A stretch of 64,000 nt of DNA from Enterococcus moraviensis ATCC BAA-383 (GCF_000407445.1 NZ_ASWB01000002.1:620001-684000), one strand, 5' to 3'; numbered from the stretch's first letter, positions 17,744-27,747 are shown. The notes: a model not told the origin generated them from the letters alone. Made by a program: numbers and translations.

Positions 17744-19010
17744 TTATGAATTTAATAAGGATAAAATAGAAAAGTTAAATAGTAATAGTGAAAATACTAG
17801 TGCGATATCCACGATAGCTTATGAAGTTGAGAATGCACATTTTCATAAAGTGCCACCTAAAACAATTAACACGCAAATTAATAATTTAAAAAAGAAAGGT
17901 AAATTCCCAACAAATTTAGACTATATAGATTCTTTCTACGACCCTAAAACAAGTTCAAGTGGTGTAGCATTTTTAGACAACAATACTGGAAAGGTAGTTG
18001 TAGGTTTTGCAGGAACGAACGGGGATAATGGAAAAAAAGATGAAAACAAAGATAGAGCACAGTGGATTAATATTGCTTTAGAGGGTGATGGTCCTTCTTC
18101 TTCCTATTTTAATGCCAGTCATACATTTATGAATGACTTAAAAGCAGCTGGGTATGATATAGGTACAGTTACAGGTCATTCTCTAGGTGGTCGAAATGGA
18201 GCAATTATGGGCATGTCTCACGGAATACCCAATATTGTCCTTTATAATTCTGCTCCTCTAATGAATATGTTAGTAGGATTACCTACACCAAGGGCATTTA
18301 CTAATGTAAATGAGTTAGATGGTTTATTAAAAGGGTATAAGGGAGAAATTATTTATTTTGTTTCAGAAAAAGATATTTTAAATAATGTTGCCGGGATAGG
18401 AAAAGCCAGTTTGTATCCTGGAAAAATTTATGTATTAAAAAATGGAAAACCACATGATATTACAGGTTTTTTAACAACAGAAGAGCAGAATTTTATTAGA
18501 CAGCATACACCTGATTTAAATAAAATCTATGTAGCGCAACAAAAAGTTCAAACAGATACAAGGAGTAAATTAAAAGCATTAGATGTTTTGCGAGCAAAGC
18601 TTTTGAAAAGCGGGGGAGGATTGTCTGCCTCAGAAGAAATTTATTTAGATGCATCTGAAGCACTGATTTTAACACAAGGAATGAGTAAAACTCTTCAAAT
18701 TGAAATAGAGGATATCAAAAAAATGTATCAAGAAGCGAAGAAAGATTCCGATACGTTATGGACAGACACGGTAAAAATGGGAGATTCTATAGGTTCCACA
18801 TTAGTTCAAGGCGAAGTAGTCGATTCTTTAAATGCGGGGGGAGCAACTGAACCAATTGTTCGAATAGAACCAAAAACAGAGTATGAACAAAAAATATCAG
18901 AACTATCTTCGATACAACAAGACTATTATGAATTAATTGGGCAAATACAAACATCTATCAACAAACAAGTAGAGACAGACCAAGCGCTAGCCCAACAAAT
19001 AAGAGGATAA
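17736..19010 (+). CDS. Type VII-secreted lipase toxin with reversed domain order (TslA-like)
   Basis: 424 residues. The N-terminal alpha/beta-hydrolase domain has the nucleophile elbow GHSLGG with Ser149. An oxyanion-type strand VVVGFAGTNG lies at ~87-96, and D213 (SEKDIL) and H240 (KPHDITGF) are candidates for the rest of the triad. From ~250 the protein becomes helical and charged, with a long LXG-like coiled region to the end. This order (enzyme first, targeting helices last) is the hallmark of S. aureus TslA, a T7SS phospholipase. No signal peptide is present. Two small helical proteins follow and a Csa1 lipoprotein overlaps upstream, completing the TslA-type set. No T7SS core gene is in the window. 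Confidence 0.84.
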   Translation: MDSYEFNKDKIEKLNSNSENTSAISTIAYEVENAHFHKVPPKTINTQINNLKKKGKFPTNLDYIDSFYDPKTSSSGVAFLDNNTGKVVVGFAGTNGDNGKKDENKDRAQWINIALEGDGPSSSYFNASHTFMNDLKAAGYDIGTVTGHSLGGRNGAIMGMSHGIPNIVLYNSAPLMNMLVGLPTPRAFTNVNELDGLLKGYKGEIIYFVSEKDILNNVAGIGKASLYPGKIYVLKNGKPHDITGFLTTEEQNFIRQHTPDLNKIYVAQQKVQTDTRSKLKALDVLRAKLLKSGGGLSASEEIYLDASEALILTQGMSKTLQIEIEDIKKMYQEAKKDSDTLWTDTVKMGDSIGSTLVQGEVVDSLNAGGATEPIVRIEPKTEYEQKISELSSIQQDYYELIGQIQTSINKQVETDQALAQQIRG

Positions 19011-19016
19011 ATATTT

Positions 19017-19388
19017 ATGGAAAGAACATATATAAATAAATTAGCAGATTTAGAGTCAGAGTATGAAAAGAACCAAAGAAAGATTGAAGAAGAATTAGAA
19101 GAAGTCTTTTATGAAAAGCAAAAATTTAGTCGTGAGTTAGAAAATCTTTCAGAAAATTATCGATATCATTATCAGCAAGCAGAGTATAGTGAACCAGTAA
19201 ATATGAGTAGAGTATACCATCTGTTAGAACAATGTAAAGAGGATGGGGATAGGGTTGTGAATCAAACCATGAAAGAATTAGAAAATAAACAAGAAGAAAA
19301 TACGATTCATTATAAGAAACAAACACGATTAATAGAAGATGAACTTACTCTTTTAAAAGAGAAGGAGATAAAAAAAGAAAATGAGTAG
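19017..19388 (+). CDS. Small coiled-coil T7SS partner protein (TlaA-like position)
   Basis: 123 residues, almost entirely helical and charged (for example LESEYEKNQRKIEEELEEV and ENKQEENTIHYKKQ). It starts 6 bases after the lipase gene and overlaps the next gene by 8 bases. In S. aureus two small helical proteins encoded after tslA (TlaA, TlaB) bind the C-terminal domain and aid secretion; this one has the right position and character. I see no motif that would fix the family by itself. Confidence 0.65.
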   Translation: MERTYINKLADLESEYEKNQRKIEEELEEVFYEKQKFSRELENLSENYRYHYQQAEYSEPVNMSRVYHLLEQCKEDGDRVVNQTMKELENKQEENTIHYKKQTRLIEDELTLLKEKEIKKENE

Positions 19389-19665
19389 TGAAAAAATGAA
19401 ATTGGAGTTAAAGAGATTACGAAAAGAGCTAGAAAAAGCTTTGATACGTGGTATGGTTGCTCCGCCATGTGTTCAAACGGCCGAAACGAAAAAGCAACTA
19501 GTCAAAAGCATGGGACAAGCTCGAGTGGAACGATTAAAAAGTAGTAGTGCAAACTATATTTCAAATTTTCAATCTTCTGCAAAAGGGGCGTGGGTAACAA
19601 AAGCAAAAACAACGTTTGAAAATACGTCGAATAAACTAACAACTATTACAGAAGATGGAAAATGA
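19381..19665 (+). CDS. Small WXG100-like helical T7SS partner (TlaB-like position)
   Basis: 94 residues with two amphipathic helices: KMKLELKRLRKELEKALIRG, then KKQLVKSMGQARVERLKSSS continuing to SAKGAWVTKAKTTFENTS. The GAW in the middle of the second helix pair recalls the WXG turn and the DUF3130/TIGR04197 helper proteins. It is the last gene of the lipase unit; its stop lies inside the terminator stem. Probable role: secretion partner of the lipase C-terminal helices. Confidence 0.62.
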   Translation: MSSEKMKLELKRLRKELEKALIRGMVAPPCVQTAETKKQLVKSMGQARVERLKSSSANYISNFQSSAKGAWVTKAKTTFENTSNKLTTITEDGK

Positions 19666-19693
19666 TGAGCTTCCAAAGTTCATCATTTTTTTG
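19660..19693 (+). terminator. Terminator of the lipase toxin unit
   Basis: AAATGATGA (19660-19668) pairs with TCATCATTT (19680-19688) and runs into T7. The stem includes the stop codon of the last gene. Confidence 0.85.
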
Positions 19694-19940
19694 TATGATC
19701 TGTTAACCTATGAAGCGTTTTAAACGTTCGGGTAATTAACTTTTAAAACCCTAAAAACTAAGCTAATAGCGTTCAGGTTGGTTTAAAATAGCAGGACGAA
19801 TAATTTAGGATGCTATTAAAAATGGAAATTTCTTAACAAAAGAAACCCCTTGATCCATAAGCCTTAAATTTACTACTGTAAAAAACTTCGGTTTTATAGT
19901 AAAATACGAGAGGAACTAAACGAGGGGTGACGACGAAGTA

Positions 19941-20534
19941 ATGGCACAATTATTTTTTAAATATGGCGCAATGAATAGCGGAAAAACTATTGAGATATTA
20001 AAAGTGGCACACAACTATGAAGAACAAGACAAGCCTGTTGTGATCATGACAAGCGGACTTGATACTAGAGATGGTGTTGGTGTCGTTTCAAGCCGTATTG
20101 GTCTTAGAAGAGAAGCGACGCCCATTTTTAAAGAAACAAATGTCTATGAATTAATTCGAAAATTGGATTATAAACCATACTGTATCTTAGTAGATGAATC
20201 GCAATTTTTAGGAAAACAACATGTGATTGATTTTGCCCGAATCGTGGACGAACTGAACATTCCTGTTATGGCATTTGGATTGAAAAACGATTTTCGTAAC
20301 GAACTATTTGAAGGATCAAAATACTTGATGTTATATGCAGACAAATTAGAAGAACTAAAAACAATCTGTTGGTTCTGCCACAAAAAAGCCACAATGAATT
20401 TACATTACATCGACGGTCAACCCGTTTACGAAGGAACGCAAGTCCAAATTGGCGGTAATGAAGCCTATTATCCAGTGTGTCGAAATCACTATTTTCACCC
20501 ACCGATCGATGGTGAACAAGTAGCGAATAATTAA
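19941..20534 (+). CDS. tdk: Thymidine kinase
   Basis: 197 residues, type II thymidine kinase, which salvages thymidine to dTMP. P-loop GAMNSGKT at ~8-15; Walker B-like ILVDESQFL at ~75; structural zinc cysteines in CWFCHKKA and PVCRNH. A lasso-type [18 protein letters not shown] region binds the nucleoside. It starts at ATG 19941 behind GAGGGGTGACG. It precedes prfA by 60 bases, the usual tdk-prfA-prmC order of Firmicutes. Confidence 0.96.
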   Translation: MAQLFFKYGAMNSGKTIEILKVAHNYEEQDKPVVIMTSGLDTRDGVGVVSSRIGLRREATPIFKETNVYELIRKLDYKPYCILVDESQFLGKQHVIDFARIVDELNIPVMAFGLKNDFRNELFEGSKYLMLYADKLEELKTICWFCHKKATMNLHYIDGQPVYEGTQVQIGGNEAYYPVCRNHYFHPPIDGEQVANN

Positions 20535-20594
20535 CGCAGTAGCAAAGATGGAAGAATAAAACACATTTATTTAACTAAAAAGGAGCAACTAACT

Positions 20595-21668
20595 ATGTAC
20601 GATCAGTTACAATCAATCGAAGATCGCTATGAAGAACTGGGCGAATTATTAAGTGATCCAGAAGTCATTAGTGATACGAAACGTTTTATGCAATTATCTA
20701 AAGAGGAAGCCAATACTCGCGAAACAGTAGATGTTTATCGCCGCTATAAACAAGTAGTAGAAGGAATCAGTGATACCGAAGAATTATTAGGCGAAAAATT
20801 AGATGCTGAAATGGCTGAAATGGCGAAAGAAGAACTATCAGAATTAAAAAAAGAAAAAGACGTTTTAGAAGAACGAATCAAAATTTTACTATTACCAACA
20901 GATCCAAATGATGATAAAAACATCATTATGGAGATTCGTGGTGCAGCAGGCGGGGACGAAGCGGCGTTATTTGCAGGAGACCTATTTGGTATGTACCAAA
21001 AATATGCTGAATCTCAAGGCTGGAAGACAGATGTCATGGAAGCTAGCATCACTGGAATTGGTGGCTATAAAGAAGTGATCATGATGATTTCAGGAGACAA
21101 CGTTTTTTCTAAATTAAAATACGAAAGCGGCGCGCACCGCGTGCAACGTGTTCCTTCAACAGAATCTCAAGGTCGTATTCACACCTCTACTGCAACAGTC
21201 GTTGTATTACCAGAAGCAGAAGAAGTTGAATTAGATCTTGCAGATAAAGATATCCGTACCGATATTTACCATGCAAGTGGCGCCGGTGGTCAGCACGTCA
21301 ATAAAACAGCATCTGCGGTTCGTTTAACACATATTCCGACAGGGATTGCTGTTGCGATGCAAGATGAACGTTCACAAATCAAAAACCGTGAAAAAGCGAT
21401 GAAAATTTTACGTGCGAGAGTTTATGACCAAATGCAACAAGAAGCACAAAGCGAGTACGATGCAAATCGTAAATCTGCTGTTGGTACAGGAGATCGTTCC
21501 GAACGAATCCGCACCTATAACTTCCCACAAAATCGTGTGACAGATCACCGTATTGGGTTAACAATCCAAAAACTTGATCAAATTTTAGCTGGGAAATTAG
21601 ATGAAATCGTTGATGCTTTAGTGTTATACGATCAAACATCAAAATTAGAAGAGATGCAAAATGGGTAA
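20595..21668 (+). CDS. prfA: Peptide chain release factor 1
   Basis: 357 residues. Releases finished proteins at UAA and UAG. The catalytic GGQ is at 231-233 ([16 protein letters not shown]). An anticodon-like recognition segment [13 protein letters not shown] precedes it (~193-205), matching the PxT type of RF1. Its end overlaps prmC by 8 bases; PrmC methylates the glutamine of this GGQ, so the coupling makes functional sense. Ribosome site AAAGGAGCAAC at ~20579. Confidence 0.98.
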   Translation: MYDQLQSIEDRYEELGELLSDPEVISDTKRFMQLSKEEANTRETVDVYRRYKQVVEGISDTEELLGEKLDAEMAEMAKEELSELKKEKDVLEERIKILLLPTDPNDDKNIIMEIRGAAGGDEAALFAGDLFGMYQKYAESQGWKTDVMEASITGIGGYKEVIMMISGDNVFSKLKYESGAHRVQRVPSTESQGRIHTSTATVVVLPEAEEVELDLADKDIRTDIYHASGAGGQHVNKTASAVRLTHIPTGIAVAMQDERSQIKNREKAMKILRARVYDQMQQEAQSEYDANRKSAVGTGDRSERIRTYNFPQNRVTDHRIGLTIQKLDQILAGKLDEIVDALVLYDQTSKLEEMQNG

Positions 21669-22512
21669 CCGTTATTTTGAAGTCCTTGAACGGGCTTCTT
21701 CTTTTTTAGAAAAACAGGGGAAAGAAGGATATAGTATCCTCTTTGTTTTTTTAGAAAGAAAAGGATGGACGAAGACGGATTGGCTGCTCCATTTAAAAGA
21801 AGAAATGCCGTTAACAGACGAACAGCAAATCAATGAAGATTTAAAACGACTGGCCGATAACTATCCACCGCAGTACTTGTTAGGGTACAGTGATTTTTAT
21901 GAACAGCGTTTTTTGGTTAATGAACATACTTTGATTCCTAGACCCGAAACAGAAGAATTAGTAGACCGTTGTTTAAAAGAAAATCCCAATCAACAACTGA
22001 CGGTTGTTGATGTTGGAACTGGGACGGGTGCGATTGCCCTTAGTTTGAAATTAGCTCGTCCAAACTGGCAAGTGACAGCGATTGATATTTCTGAAGAAGC
22101 CTTGAAAGTCGCGAAGCAAAATGCACAACAATTAGAGGCTGAAGTTGAGTTTATCCATGGGGATGGATTAAAACCGATACAGGATAAAAAAATCGATATC
22201 TTGATTTCAAATCCTCCTTATATCGGTGAGGCTGAATGGGCGCTGATGGATGAAAGTGTTCGGACATTCGAACCAAAATCAGCGCTATTTGCAGACAATG
22301 ATGGGTTAGCGATTTATCAGCAATTAGCTCAAGAAGCAAAACAGACACTAAACCCAGATGGTAAAATTTACTTAGAGATCGGTTTTCAGCAAGGTGAAGC
22401 TGTTAAACACCTGTTTCAGCAAGTATTTCCAAAAAAACAAGTACAAGTTGCCCAAGACTTATCAGGAAATGATCGTATGGTAATCGTTTCATCTAAAAAA
22501 GAGGAGGGATAG
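21661..22512 (+). CDS. prmC: Peptide chain release factor N5-glutamine methyltransferase
   Basis: 283 residues. The SAM-binding motif [15 protein letters not shown] follows an N-terminal helical domain. The catalytic NPPY occurs in ISNPPYIGE (~183-186). Family motif [11 protein letters not shown] is present. It methylates the GGQ glutamine of release factors. It overlaps prfA upstream and lies 4 bases before the threonylcarbamoyladenylate synthase gene, forming a translation-related operon. Confidence 0.96.
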   Translation: MGNRYFEVLERASSFLEKQGKEGYSILFVFLERKGWTKTDWLLHLKEEMPLTDEQQINEDLKRLADNYPPQYLLGYSDFYEQRFLVNEHTLIPRPETEELVDRCLKENPNQQLTVVDVGTGTGAIALSLKLARPNWQVTAIDISEEALKVAKQNAQQLEAEVEFIHGDGLKPIQDKKIDILISNPPYIGEAEWALMDESVRTFEPKSALFADNDGLAIYQQLAQEAKQTLNPDGKIYLEIGFQQGEAVKHLFQQVFPKKQVQVAQDLSGNDRMVIVSSKKEEG

Positions 22513-22516
22513 AAAA

Positions 22517-23554
22517 TTGGAAACAAAACTATTTAAAGCGTATGAAGTAACCAAAGCGGCAGAGTTGATCCGTCAAGGGGAACTGATTGCCTTCCCCACT
22601 GAAACAGTATATGGGCTTGGCGCAAACGCCTTAGATGAGCAAGCAGTAAAGCAAGTATACACTGTAAAAGGACGACCTAGCGATAATCCTTTGATTGTCC
22701 ACGTCAGTGATTTTGAAATGGTCACACACTATGTCTCTGATTTTCCTAAACATACAAAGGCCCTTGTGGATGCTTTTTGGCCTGGACCGTTGACCTTGAT
22801 TTTTGACGTGAAACCTAATACATTTTCTACTACGGTTACAGGTGGTTTAAATACGGTTGCGTTTCGGATGCCTAATAATCTGAAAACAATCGAATTGATA
22901 AAAAAAGCAAACGTTCCTTTAGTTGGCCCAAGTGCGAATACTTCTGGAAAACCTAGCCCAACTACAGCAGAGCATGTCTATCATGATTTACATGGTAAAA
23001 TTGCTGGTATTTTAGATGACGGACCAACTCAAATTGGAGTAGAATCAACCGTTTTAGATTTGACCACAGAGAATGAGGTTCCTGTCATATTAAGACCAGG
23101 TGCTATTACGAAAGAACAGTTGGAACACGTTGTAGGTAAAGTGACGGTGGATCAGCATTTAATTAGCGAAAAAGAAGCCCCTAAGGCGCCAGGGATGAAA
23201 TATAAGCATTATTCTCCTGATGTTCCAGTCTGGATCGTAGACGGCGATAAAGACGTATTTGACAAAGCGATTCATTGGGCCAAAAGTAAAAATCAACGCA
23301 TTGGGTTATTTGCAAGTGAACGTCTCACATCAGCATTTTCAACGGATGTAACAGCCACTTTTTCTTTTGGGGAAGATTCAGTGGAACAAGGGACCAAGTT
23401 CCTATTTGCAGGTCTTAGAAGTTTGGATGAACAGAATATCGATGTTATTTTTGCCCAAGCTTTCCCAGAAGCAAAGTTAGGGATCGCTTATATGAATCGT
23501 CTAAAAAAAGCAGCAAATCAAAATATTTTAAAAATTGATTCGATTTTTGAGTAG
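22517..23554 (+). CDS. L-threonylcarbamoyladenylate synthase (Sua5 type)
   Basis: 345 residues, long (Sua5) form: an N-terminal YrdC domain ([39 protein letters not shown]) and a C-terminal Sua5 domain after a linker near 200 ([11 protein letters not shown]). It makes threonylcarbamoyl-AMP for the t6A modification of tRNAs that read ANN codons. The start is TTG 22517, 4 bases after prmC. The next gene, glyA, follows within 56 bases. Confidence 0.95.
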   Translation: METKLFKAYEVTKAAELIRQGELIAFPTETVYGLGANALDEQAVKQVYTVKGRPSDNPLIVHVSDFEMVTHYVSDFPKHTKALVDAFWPGPLTLIFDVKPNTFSTTVTGGLNTVAFRMPNNLKTIELIKKANVPLVGPSANTSGKPSPTTAEHVYHDLHGKIAGILDDGPTQIGVESTVLDLTTENEVPVILRPGAITKEQLEHVVGKVTVDQHLISEKEAPKAPGMKYKHYSPDVPVWIVDGDKDVFDKAIHWAKSKNQRIGLFASERLTSAFSTDVTATFSFGEDSVEQGTKFLFAGLRSLDEQNIDVIFAQAFPEAKLGIAYMNRLKKAANQNILKIDSIFE

Positions 23555-23609
23555 TGAGCATTTAATTATGATACAATCGGTACAAACAAATGAAATGGAG
23601 GCTTGTTTA

Positions 23610-24848
23610 ATGGATTATAAAACATTTGATCCTGATTTATGGGAAGCAATTGCAAAAGAGAATGAACGTCAAGAAAACAATTTGGAGCTGATTGCATCAG
23701 AGAATGTTGTTTCAAAAGGTGTTATGGCAGCACAAGGAAGTATTCTTACAAATAAATATGCAGAAGGGTATCCAGGCAAACGGTATTATGGCGGGTGTGA
23801 GTTTATTGATATCGTTGAAGATCTAGCAATTAATCGTGCTAAAGAATTATTTGGTGCGAAATTTGCGAATGTTCAACCTCATTCAGGTTCACAAGCAAAT
23901 ACTGCTGCTTATCTTTCATTGATCGAACCAGGAGATACTGTTTTAGGGATGGATTTGTCTGCGGGAGGACATTTGACCCACGGTTCACCTGTAAATTTTA
24001 GTGGTAAAACATATAACTTCGTAAGTTATGGTGTGGATCCGACCACTGAAGTGATCGATTACAATGTCGTACGTATTTTGGCTCGGGAACATCAACCAAA
24101 ATTGATCGTAGCTGGGGCAAGTGCCTATTCTCGTACGATCGACTTTGAAAAATTCCGTGAGATAGCAGATGAAGTTGGTGCAAAATTGATGGTGGATATG
24201 GCGCATATCGCAGGTCTTGTTGCGGCTGGGTTGCATCCTAATCCAGTACCATATGCTGATATCACAACTTCAACAACACATAAAACATTACGCGGACCAC
24301 GTGGTGGCCTTATTTTAACCAATGATGAAGACTTAGCAAAAAAAATCAATAGCAATATTTTCCCTGGTATTCAGGGTGGACCATTAGAGCATGTCATTGC
24401 TGGTAAAGCAGTTGCTTTTAAAGAAGCATTGGATATTTCCTTTAAAGAATACAGTGAACAAGTTATCGAGAACGCCAGAGCGATGACAAAAGTGTTCAAT
24501 CAAACACCTGAAGCTCGCCTAGTGAGTGGCTCGACGGATAACCATTTACTATTGATCGACGTTAGTGGATTTGGTTTGAATGGGAAAGAAGCAGAAGCGA
24601 TTTTGGATAGTGTGAATATCACAGCGAATAAAAATTCAATTCCGTTTGAACAACTTAGCCCGTTTAAAACTAGCGGTATTCGAATCGGAACGCCAGCCAT
24701 CACAACAAGAGGATTTAAAGAAGACGATTGTGTGGAAGTTGCGAAATTAATCGTAAAAGTCTTAAATGACCACGAAAATGAAGCAACTCTTTCTGAAGTT
24801 CGGGCATCTGTTAGCGAGCTTACAAAAAAATATCCACTTTATAAGTAA
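23610..24848 (+). CDS. glyA: Serine hydroxymethyltransferase
   Basis: 412 residues. A PLP enzyme interconverting serine and glycine with tetrahydrofolate. The PLP lysine lies in [15 protein letters not shown]; further signatures are [23 protein letters not shown] and [12 protein letters not shown] chose ATG 23610 because of AATGGAGG just upstream and the family start [14 protein letters not shown]. The longer frame back to 23535 overlaps the preceding gene and has no ribosome site. Confidence 0.97.
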   Translation: MDYKTFDPDLWEAIAKENERQENNLELIASENVVSKGVMAAQGSILTNKYAEGYPGKRYYGGCEFIDIVEDLAINRAKELFGAKFANVQPHSGSQANTAAYLSLIEPGDTVLGMDLSAGGHLTHGSPVNFSGKTYNFVSYGVDPTTEVIDYNVVRILAREHQPKLIVAGASAYSRTIDFEKFREIADEVGAKLMVDMAHIAGLVAAGLHPNPVPYADITTSTTHKTLRGPRGGLILTNDEDLAKKINSNIFPGIQGGPLEHVIAGKAVAFKEALDISFKEYSEQVIENARAMTKVFNQTPEARLVSGSTDNHLLLIDVSGFGLNGKEAEAILDSVNITANKNSIPFEQLSPFKTSGIRIGTPAITTRGFKEDDCVEVAKLIVKVLNDHENEATLSEVRASVSELTKKYPLYK

Positions 24849-24853
24849 AAGAT

Positions 24854-24891
24854 TCGAGTGATTGACTAGTCAATCGCTCGATTTTGTTTTA
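24854..24891 (+). terminator. Terminator after glyA
   Basis: A near-perfect palindrome centred on ACTAGT (TCGAGTGATTG with CAATCGCTCGA, one G-U pair) ends in TTTTGTTTT. Confidence 0.9.
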
Positions 24892-24927
24892 CAATAGGAA
24901 GGAATAAATTATTGAAGGAGAATGAGC

Positions 24928-25557
24928 ATGGGAAAATTCCAAGTTATTGATCATCCACTGATCCAACACAAATTAACAATCATTAGAGATAAGGATTGTG
25001 GAACAAAGGTTTTTCGTGAAGTCGTGAATGAGATTGCGATGCTTATGGCATATGAAGTTTCAAGAGATATGCCTTTAGAAGACGTTGTTATCGAAACACC
25101 AATTTGTGAATCAACACAAAAAACATTATCTGGTAAAAAGGTTGCAATCGTGCCAATTTTACGTGCAGGTATTGGAATGGTAGATGGTATTTTGGAATTG
25201 ATTCCAGCAGCAAAAGTTGGACATATCGGTTTATACCGTGATCACGATACATTAGAACCAGTTGAATATTTCGTAAAAATGCCAGAAGATATTGACGCAC
25301 GTCAATTATTCGTAGTAGATCCAATGCTTGCTACAGGCGGATCTGCAATCATGGCGATCGATGCCTTAAAAGCACGCGGCGGCAGCAACATTAAATTTGT
25401 TTGTCTAGTAGCAGCGCCAGAAGGTGTGAAGGCGTTACAAGAAGCACATCCAGATATTGATATCTATACAGCAGCATTGGATGAAAAATTAGATGAAAAT
25501 GGCTACATCGTTCCTGGTTTAGGAGATGCTGGCGACCGTTTATTCGGTACTAAGTAA
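24928..25557 (+). CDS. upp: Uracil phosphoribosyltransferase
   Basis: 209 residues. Converts uracil and PRPP to UMP. The PRPP-binding loop is [11 protein letters not shown] (~130-140). The C-terminal uracil-binding segment is [20 protein letters not shown] 24928 is preferred over 24922 because GAAGGAG ends 7 bases before it. It forms its own unit between two strong terminators, although it keeps the usual glyA-upp order. Confidence 0.98.
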   Translation: MGKFQVIDHPLIQHKLTIIRDKDCGTKVFREVVNEIAMLMAYEVSRDMPLEDVVIETPICESTQKTLSGKKVAIVPILRAGIGMVDGILELIPAAKVGHIGLYRDHDTLEPVEYFVKMPEDIDARQLFVVDPMLATGGSAIMAIDALKARGGSNIKFVCLVAAPEGVKALQEAHPDIDIYTAALDEKLDENGYIVPGLGDAGDRLFGTK

Positions 25558-25565
25558 TTAAGTGT

Positions 25566-25608
25566 AAAATAGCTGATCGAAACGAGAACGTTTCGATCAG
25601 CTATTTTT
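25566..25608 (+). terminator. Terminator after upp
   Basis: A 19-bp stem (25566-25584 with 25589-25607) built around AGCTGATCGAAACG, followed by T residues. Confidence 0.95.
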
Positions 25609-25610
25609 AT

Positions 25611-25643
25611 AAAAAAAAAATCCATCCAATAATAATGGATGGA
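25611..25643 (-). terminator. Terminator of the DUF2187 gene
   Basis: Reading the minus strand, TCCATCCA pairs with TGGATGGA (25621-25628 with 25636-25643), followed by a run of T (the A-run at 25611-25620). Confidence 0.88.
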
Positions 25644-25648
25644 AGAAT

Positions 25649-25885
25649 CTATATTTTTTTTAATTTTTTATAATTGATGACAATGACACCATTACTTTTG
25701 ACCATTAGATCAGTATTGTCAGAGTTTTCATCAATTTCCACAACTGCAGAGTTATTTAATTGCTTGGTAATAATCCCAGTTTGTGGCTGACCATGCATCA
25801 AGAAAGTGACCTGAGTATCAACAGTGAATAAATCCCCTTCAGCAGAAGGCTCAACAGGACGATTAAAGTTACCGAAATTAGACAT
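25649..25885 (-). CDS. DUF2187 family protein (YkvS-like)
   Basis: 78 residues. Resembles the DUF2187 family of small cytoplasmic Firmicutes proteins with a KOW/SH3-like strand pattern: VDTQVTFLMHGQPQTGIITKQ then NSAVVEID and VIVINYKKLKKI. Function is unknown. It is a single gene on the minus strand with its own terminator. The ribosome site AAGGGAAG precedes the start on that strand. Confidence 0.8.
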   Translation of the reverse strand: MSNFGNFNRPVEPSAEGDLFTVDTQVTFLMHGQPQTGIITKQLNNSAVVEIDENSDNTDLMVKSNGVIVINYKKLKKI

Positions 25886-25981
25886 TCTAAAAAACTTCCC
25901 TTCTTAACTCTTTTCATTATACCATAAATGAAGAAAAATTTCAGAAAACTAATTTTGCTCTAAAAAATCAACGTTTCATCC

Positions 25982-26010
25982 TTTACAAAAGGTAGGTTTA
26001 GTTTTATAAT
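25982..26010 (+). promoter_or_regulatory. Promoter of tRNA-Thr
   Basis: TTTACA (25982-25987) and TATAAT (26005-26010) are spaced by 17 bases, ending 12 bases before the tRNA. Confidence 0.85.
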
Positions 26011-26022
26011 TTTGTTTATATT

Positions 26023-26095
26023 GCCAGCTTAGCTCAGTCGGTAGAGCAACGCACTCGTAACGCGTAGGTCGTAGGTTCGATCCCTATAGCTGGCA
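26023..26095 (+). tRNA. tRNA-Thr (anticodon CGT)
   Basis: A 73-nt cloverleaf: acceptor GCCAGCT/AGCTGGC, D arm GCTC...GAGC, anticodon loop CTCGTAA with anticodon CGT (reads ACG), T arm GTAGG/CCTAT around TTCGATC, discriminator A. The last T-stem pair is G-T, whereas the duplicate 3' end at 30863-30907 would give G-C. This suggests the present 3' half was brought by the integrated element. Confidence 0.95.
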
Positions 26096-26096
26096 T
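26052..26096 (+). repeat. attL: tRNA 3' end duplicated at 30863
   Basis: 45 bases from CACTCGTAACGCG to TGGCAT match 30863-30907 with two differences (CCCTAT versus TCCTAC). They mark the left end of the island. Confidence 0.9.
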
Positions 26097-26101
26097 ACCT
26101 T

Positions 26102-26130
26102 GAACCCTTGATATACAAGGGTTCTTTTGT
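26102..26130 (+). terminator. tRNA terminator supplied by the island
   Basis: GAACCCTTG (26102-26110) pairs with CAAGGGTTC (26116-26124), then TTTTGTTT. It stands in for the native tRNA terminator, now displaced to 30914-30950. Confidence 0.8.
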
Positions 26131-26203
26131 TTGTCCAGAAAAAACTTGAGAATAAAATTGCCTAAAGTTGTCTACTTACTAAAAGTTAGTTGAAAAGAGC
26201 ATG

Positions 26204-27320
26204 TTATATTATATCGTCAAGTTTATCACTCATTGATTTTTGAGCATTAGGGTATAAATGACCATAAGTGTCTATAGTAGTCGTTATAGAAGCATGTCCT
26301 AGTCGTTGCTTTATCTTTGTAGGCTCTTCATTGTTGTGAATCAATAAAGCAACATGAGAGTGTCTAAAGTCATGAAGTCTAATAGGTTTTATGTCTAGCT
26401 CGTTTTGAGAAATAACTTTTTTGATCTGTTTACTAAAGAAGCCGCTAGACGGGTTTTTTTCGCTATATTGAAATACAAGCAGTTTTTCACTATCGAAATT
26501 TTGAAAATGATCAATAAGGTATTGCTGTTGTTGATTCTTCCATTCATTTAGTGCGGTTAGAAGATTTTTGTTAATGTTTATATATCTATTGCTGTTTTTT
26601 GTTTTTGGCTCTGTAGTAACATATTCGCCTTTAATCTGAGTTGCGCTTTTATTTACTCTAATTTCTGATCTGGCGAAATCAATATCATTCCATGTTAATG
26701 CGATCATTTCGCCCGCTCGCATACCTGTAAGAAAAGCTACCTGATAAAATAAAGATAAATATGGCTTATCCTCTTTATCAATTCCTGACAAGAAGATTTT
26801 AAACTCCTCTACTGTCCAAAAATTCATCTCTTTTTTTTGTATTTTTAACTTTTCGATTCTTTGACAAGGATTGTCATTTGTGAATCCTTCTTTAATAGCT
26901 ATCTGAAACAATTTATTTACGTGTAAAAGTATCATGTTGATTGTGTTGTGAGAAAGCTTCTCTTTTTTTTCTCCCTTTAGGTTCAATAAGTGATTTTGAA
27001 AATCTCTTATCTGCGTGAATTTAATCTTTGAGATTACCGTATCTTTGAAATAGGGCTCAACATATATCTTGAAAATTCGTTCCTGACTTTTGATGTAAGA
27101 GGGCTTAAGATTTTTAGTGTATCTTTCTTCATATACTTCATAAATATCTGTTAGCGATAGATTTGAAGGAGTATCAAGCTTGTTCTCATGATGTAATCTT
27201 AGATACTTTGCCTCTAACTTTTTTGCCTGAAATTCTAATTCTACGTTGTTTTTTTGTTATTGGATCAATTCCTAAAGAGACATCAATTTTATAATGATTA
27301 CCGTCTTTTTTTATTGCCAA
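26204..27320 (-). pseudogene. int: Tyrosine recombinase integrase with a frameshift
   Basis: The C-terminal part shows the catalytic tyrosine recombinase set: R in TGMRAGEMIALTW, HDFRHSHVALL, LGHASITTTIDTYGH (catalytic Tyr in TYGHLYP). The N-terminal half continues upstream on the minus strand from TTG 27320 (MAIKKDGNHYKIDVSLGID), placed behind AAGGAG. The frame breaks near 27255 in a run of seven A; removing one A joins both halves as ITKNNVELEFQAKKLEAKYL. The gene is therefore broken by a single-base insertion, or this is a homopolymer sequencing error. It lies directly beside attL, as usual for tRNA-inserted elements. Confidence 0.88.
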
Positions 27321-27341
27321 AATATTCACTCCTTAAAACGG

Positions 27342-27353
27342 GAACATATGTTC
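27342..27353. promoter_or_regulatory. LexA/DinR-type SOS box upstream of int
   Basis: GAACATATGTTC is a perfect GAAC-N4-GTTC palindrome, matching the Gram-positive LexA consensus (GAACRNRYGTTC type) at each fixed base. It lies 22 bases upstream of the integrase start. Confidence 0.6.
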
Positions 27354-27464
27354 TTTTTGGATTAAAAAAAATGAGCTGTCATACTATGATAGTATTTTAA
27401 GCTTGTTATAAGTGTAGGGTTGCTATCTTATGACTTGATTTTAGATTTGAAAAATGAAATCAGT

Positions 27465-27557
27465 ATGTCTAAAAGGATTGAACGTGATAAACAACATAGT
27501 CAAAGAGAGATAGATGTACAACGAAAAAAGAGGTTGGGTATTAGTATTAACGAATAA
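27465..27557 (+). CDS. Small hypothetical ORF, 30 residues
   Basis: ATG 27465 opens MSKRIERDKQ...GISINE, basic and helical, with no strong ribosome site (AAATGAAATCAG before it). It sits between the integrase and the PIN-like gene inside the island. It could be a relic of an excisionase or regulator, or not a gene at all. Confidence 0.25.
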   Translation: MSKRIERDKQHSQREIDVQRKKRLGISINE

Positions 27558-27741
27558 TTATGATATATATACAGTCAGAAAAAAGAAAATCAAGAAAAGG
27601 CTTTAATTAATCTTAAACAAAGTATATAATTAAATTGTTAAATTGGAGAAAATACTAATTGAATAGATGGATTTTTTGAAAAGATAAAACTAGGATAAAA
27701 CATTCATACTCGTTCATATTTTGTGAAAGTTTTTTCAATTT

Positions 27742-27747
27742 TATAAT
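27742..27747 (+). promoter_or_regulatory. Possible -10 box for the PIN-like gene
   Basis: TATAAT at 27742-27747, 40 bases before the ATG. The -35 is weak (TTTTGT at 27719 with a 17-base spacer). Confidence 0.3.

Noticed and set aside
27240-27270. Programmed frameshift in the integrase
   Set aside because: The A-run looks like a slippery site, but a -1 slip leads to a stop and only a +1 shift restores the protein. A simple one-base insertion or sequencing error is more likely.
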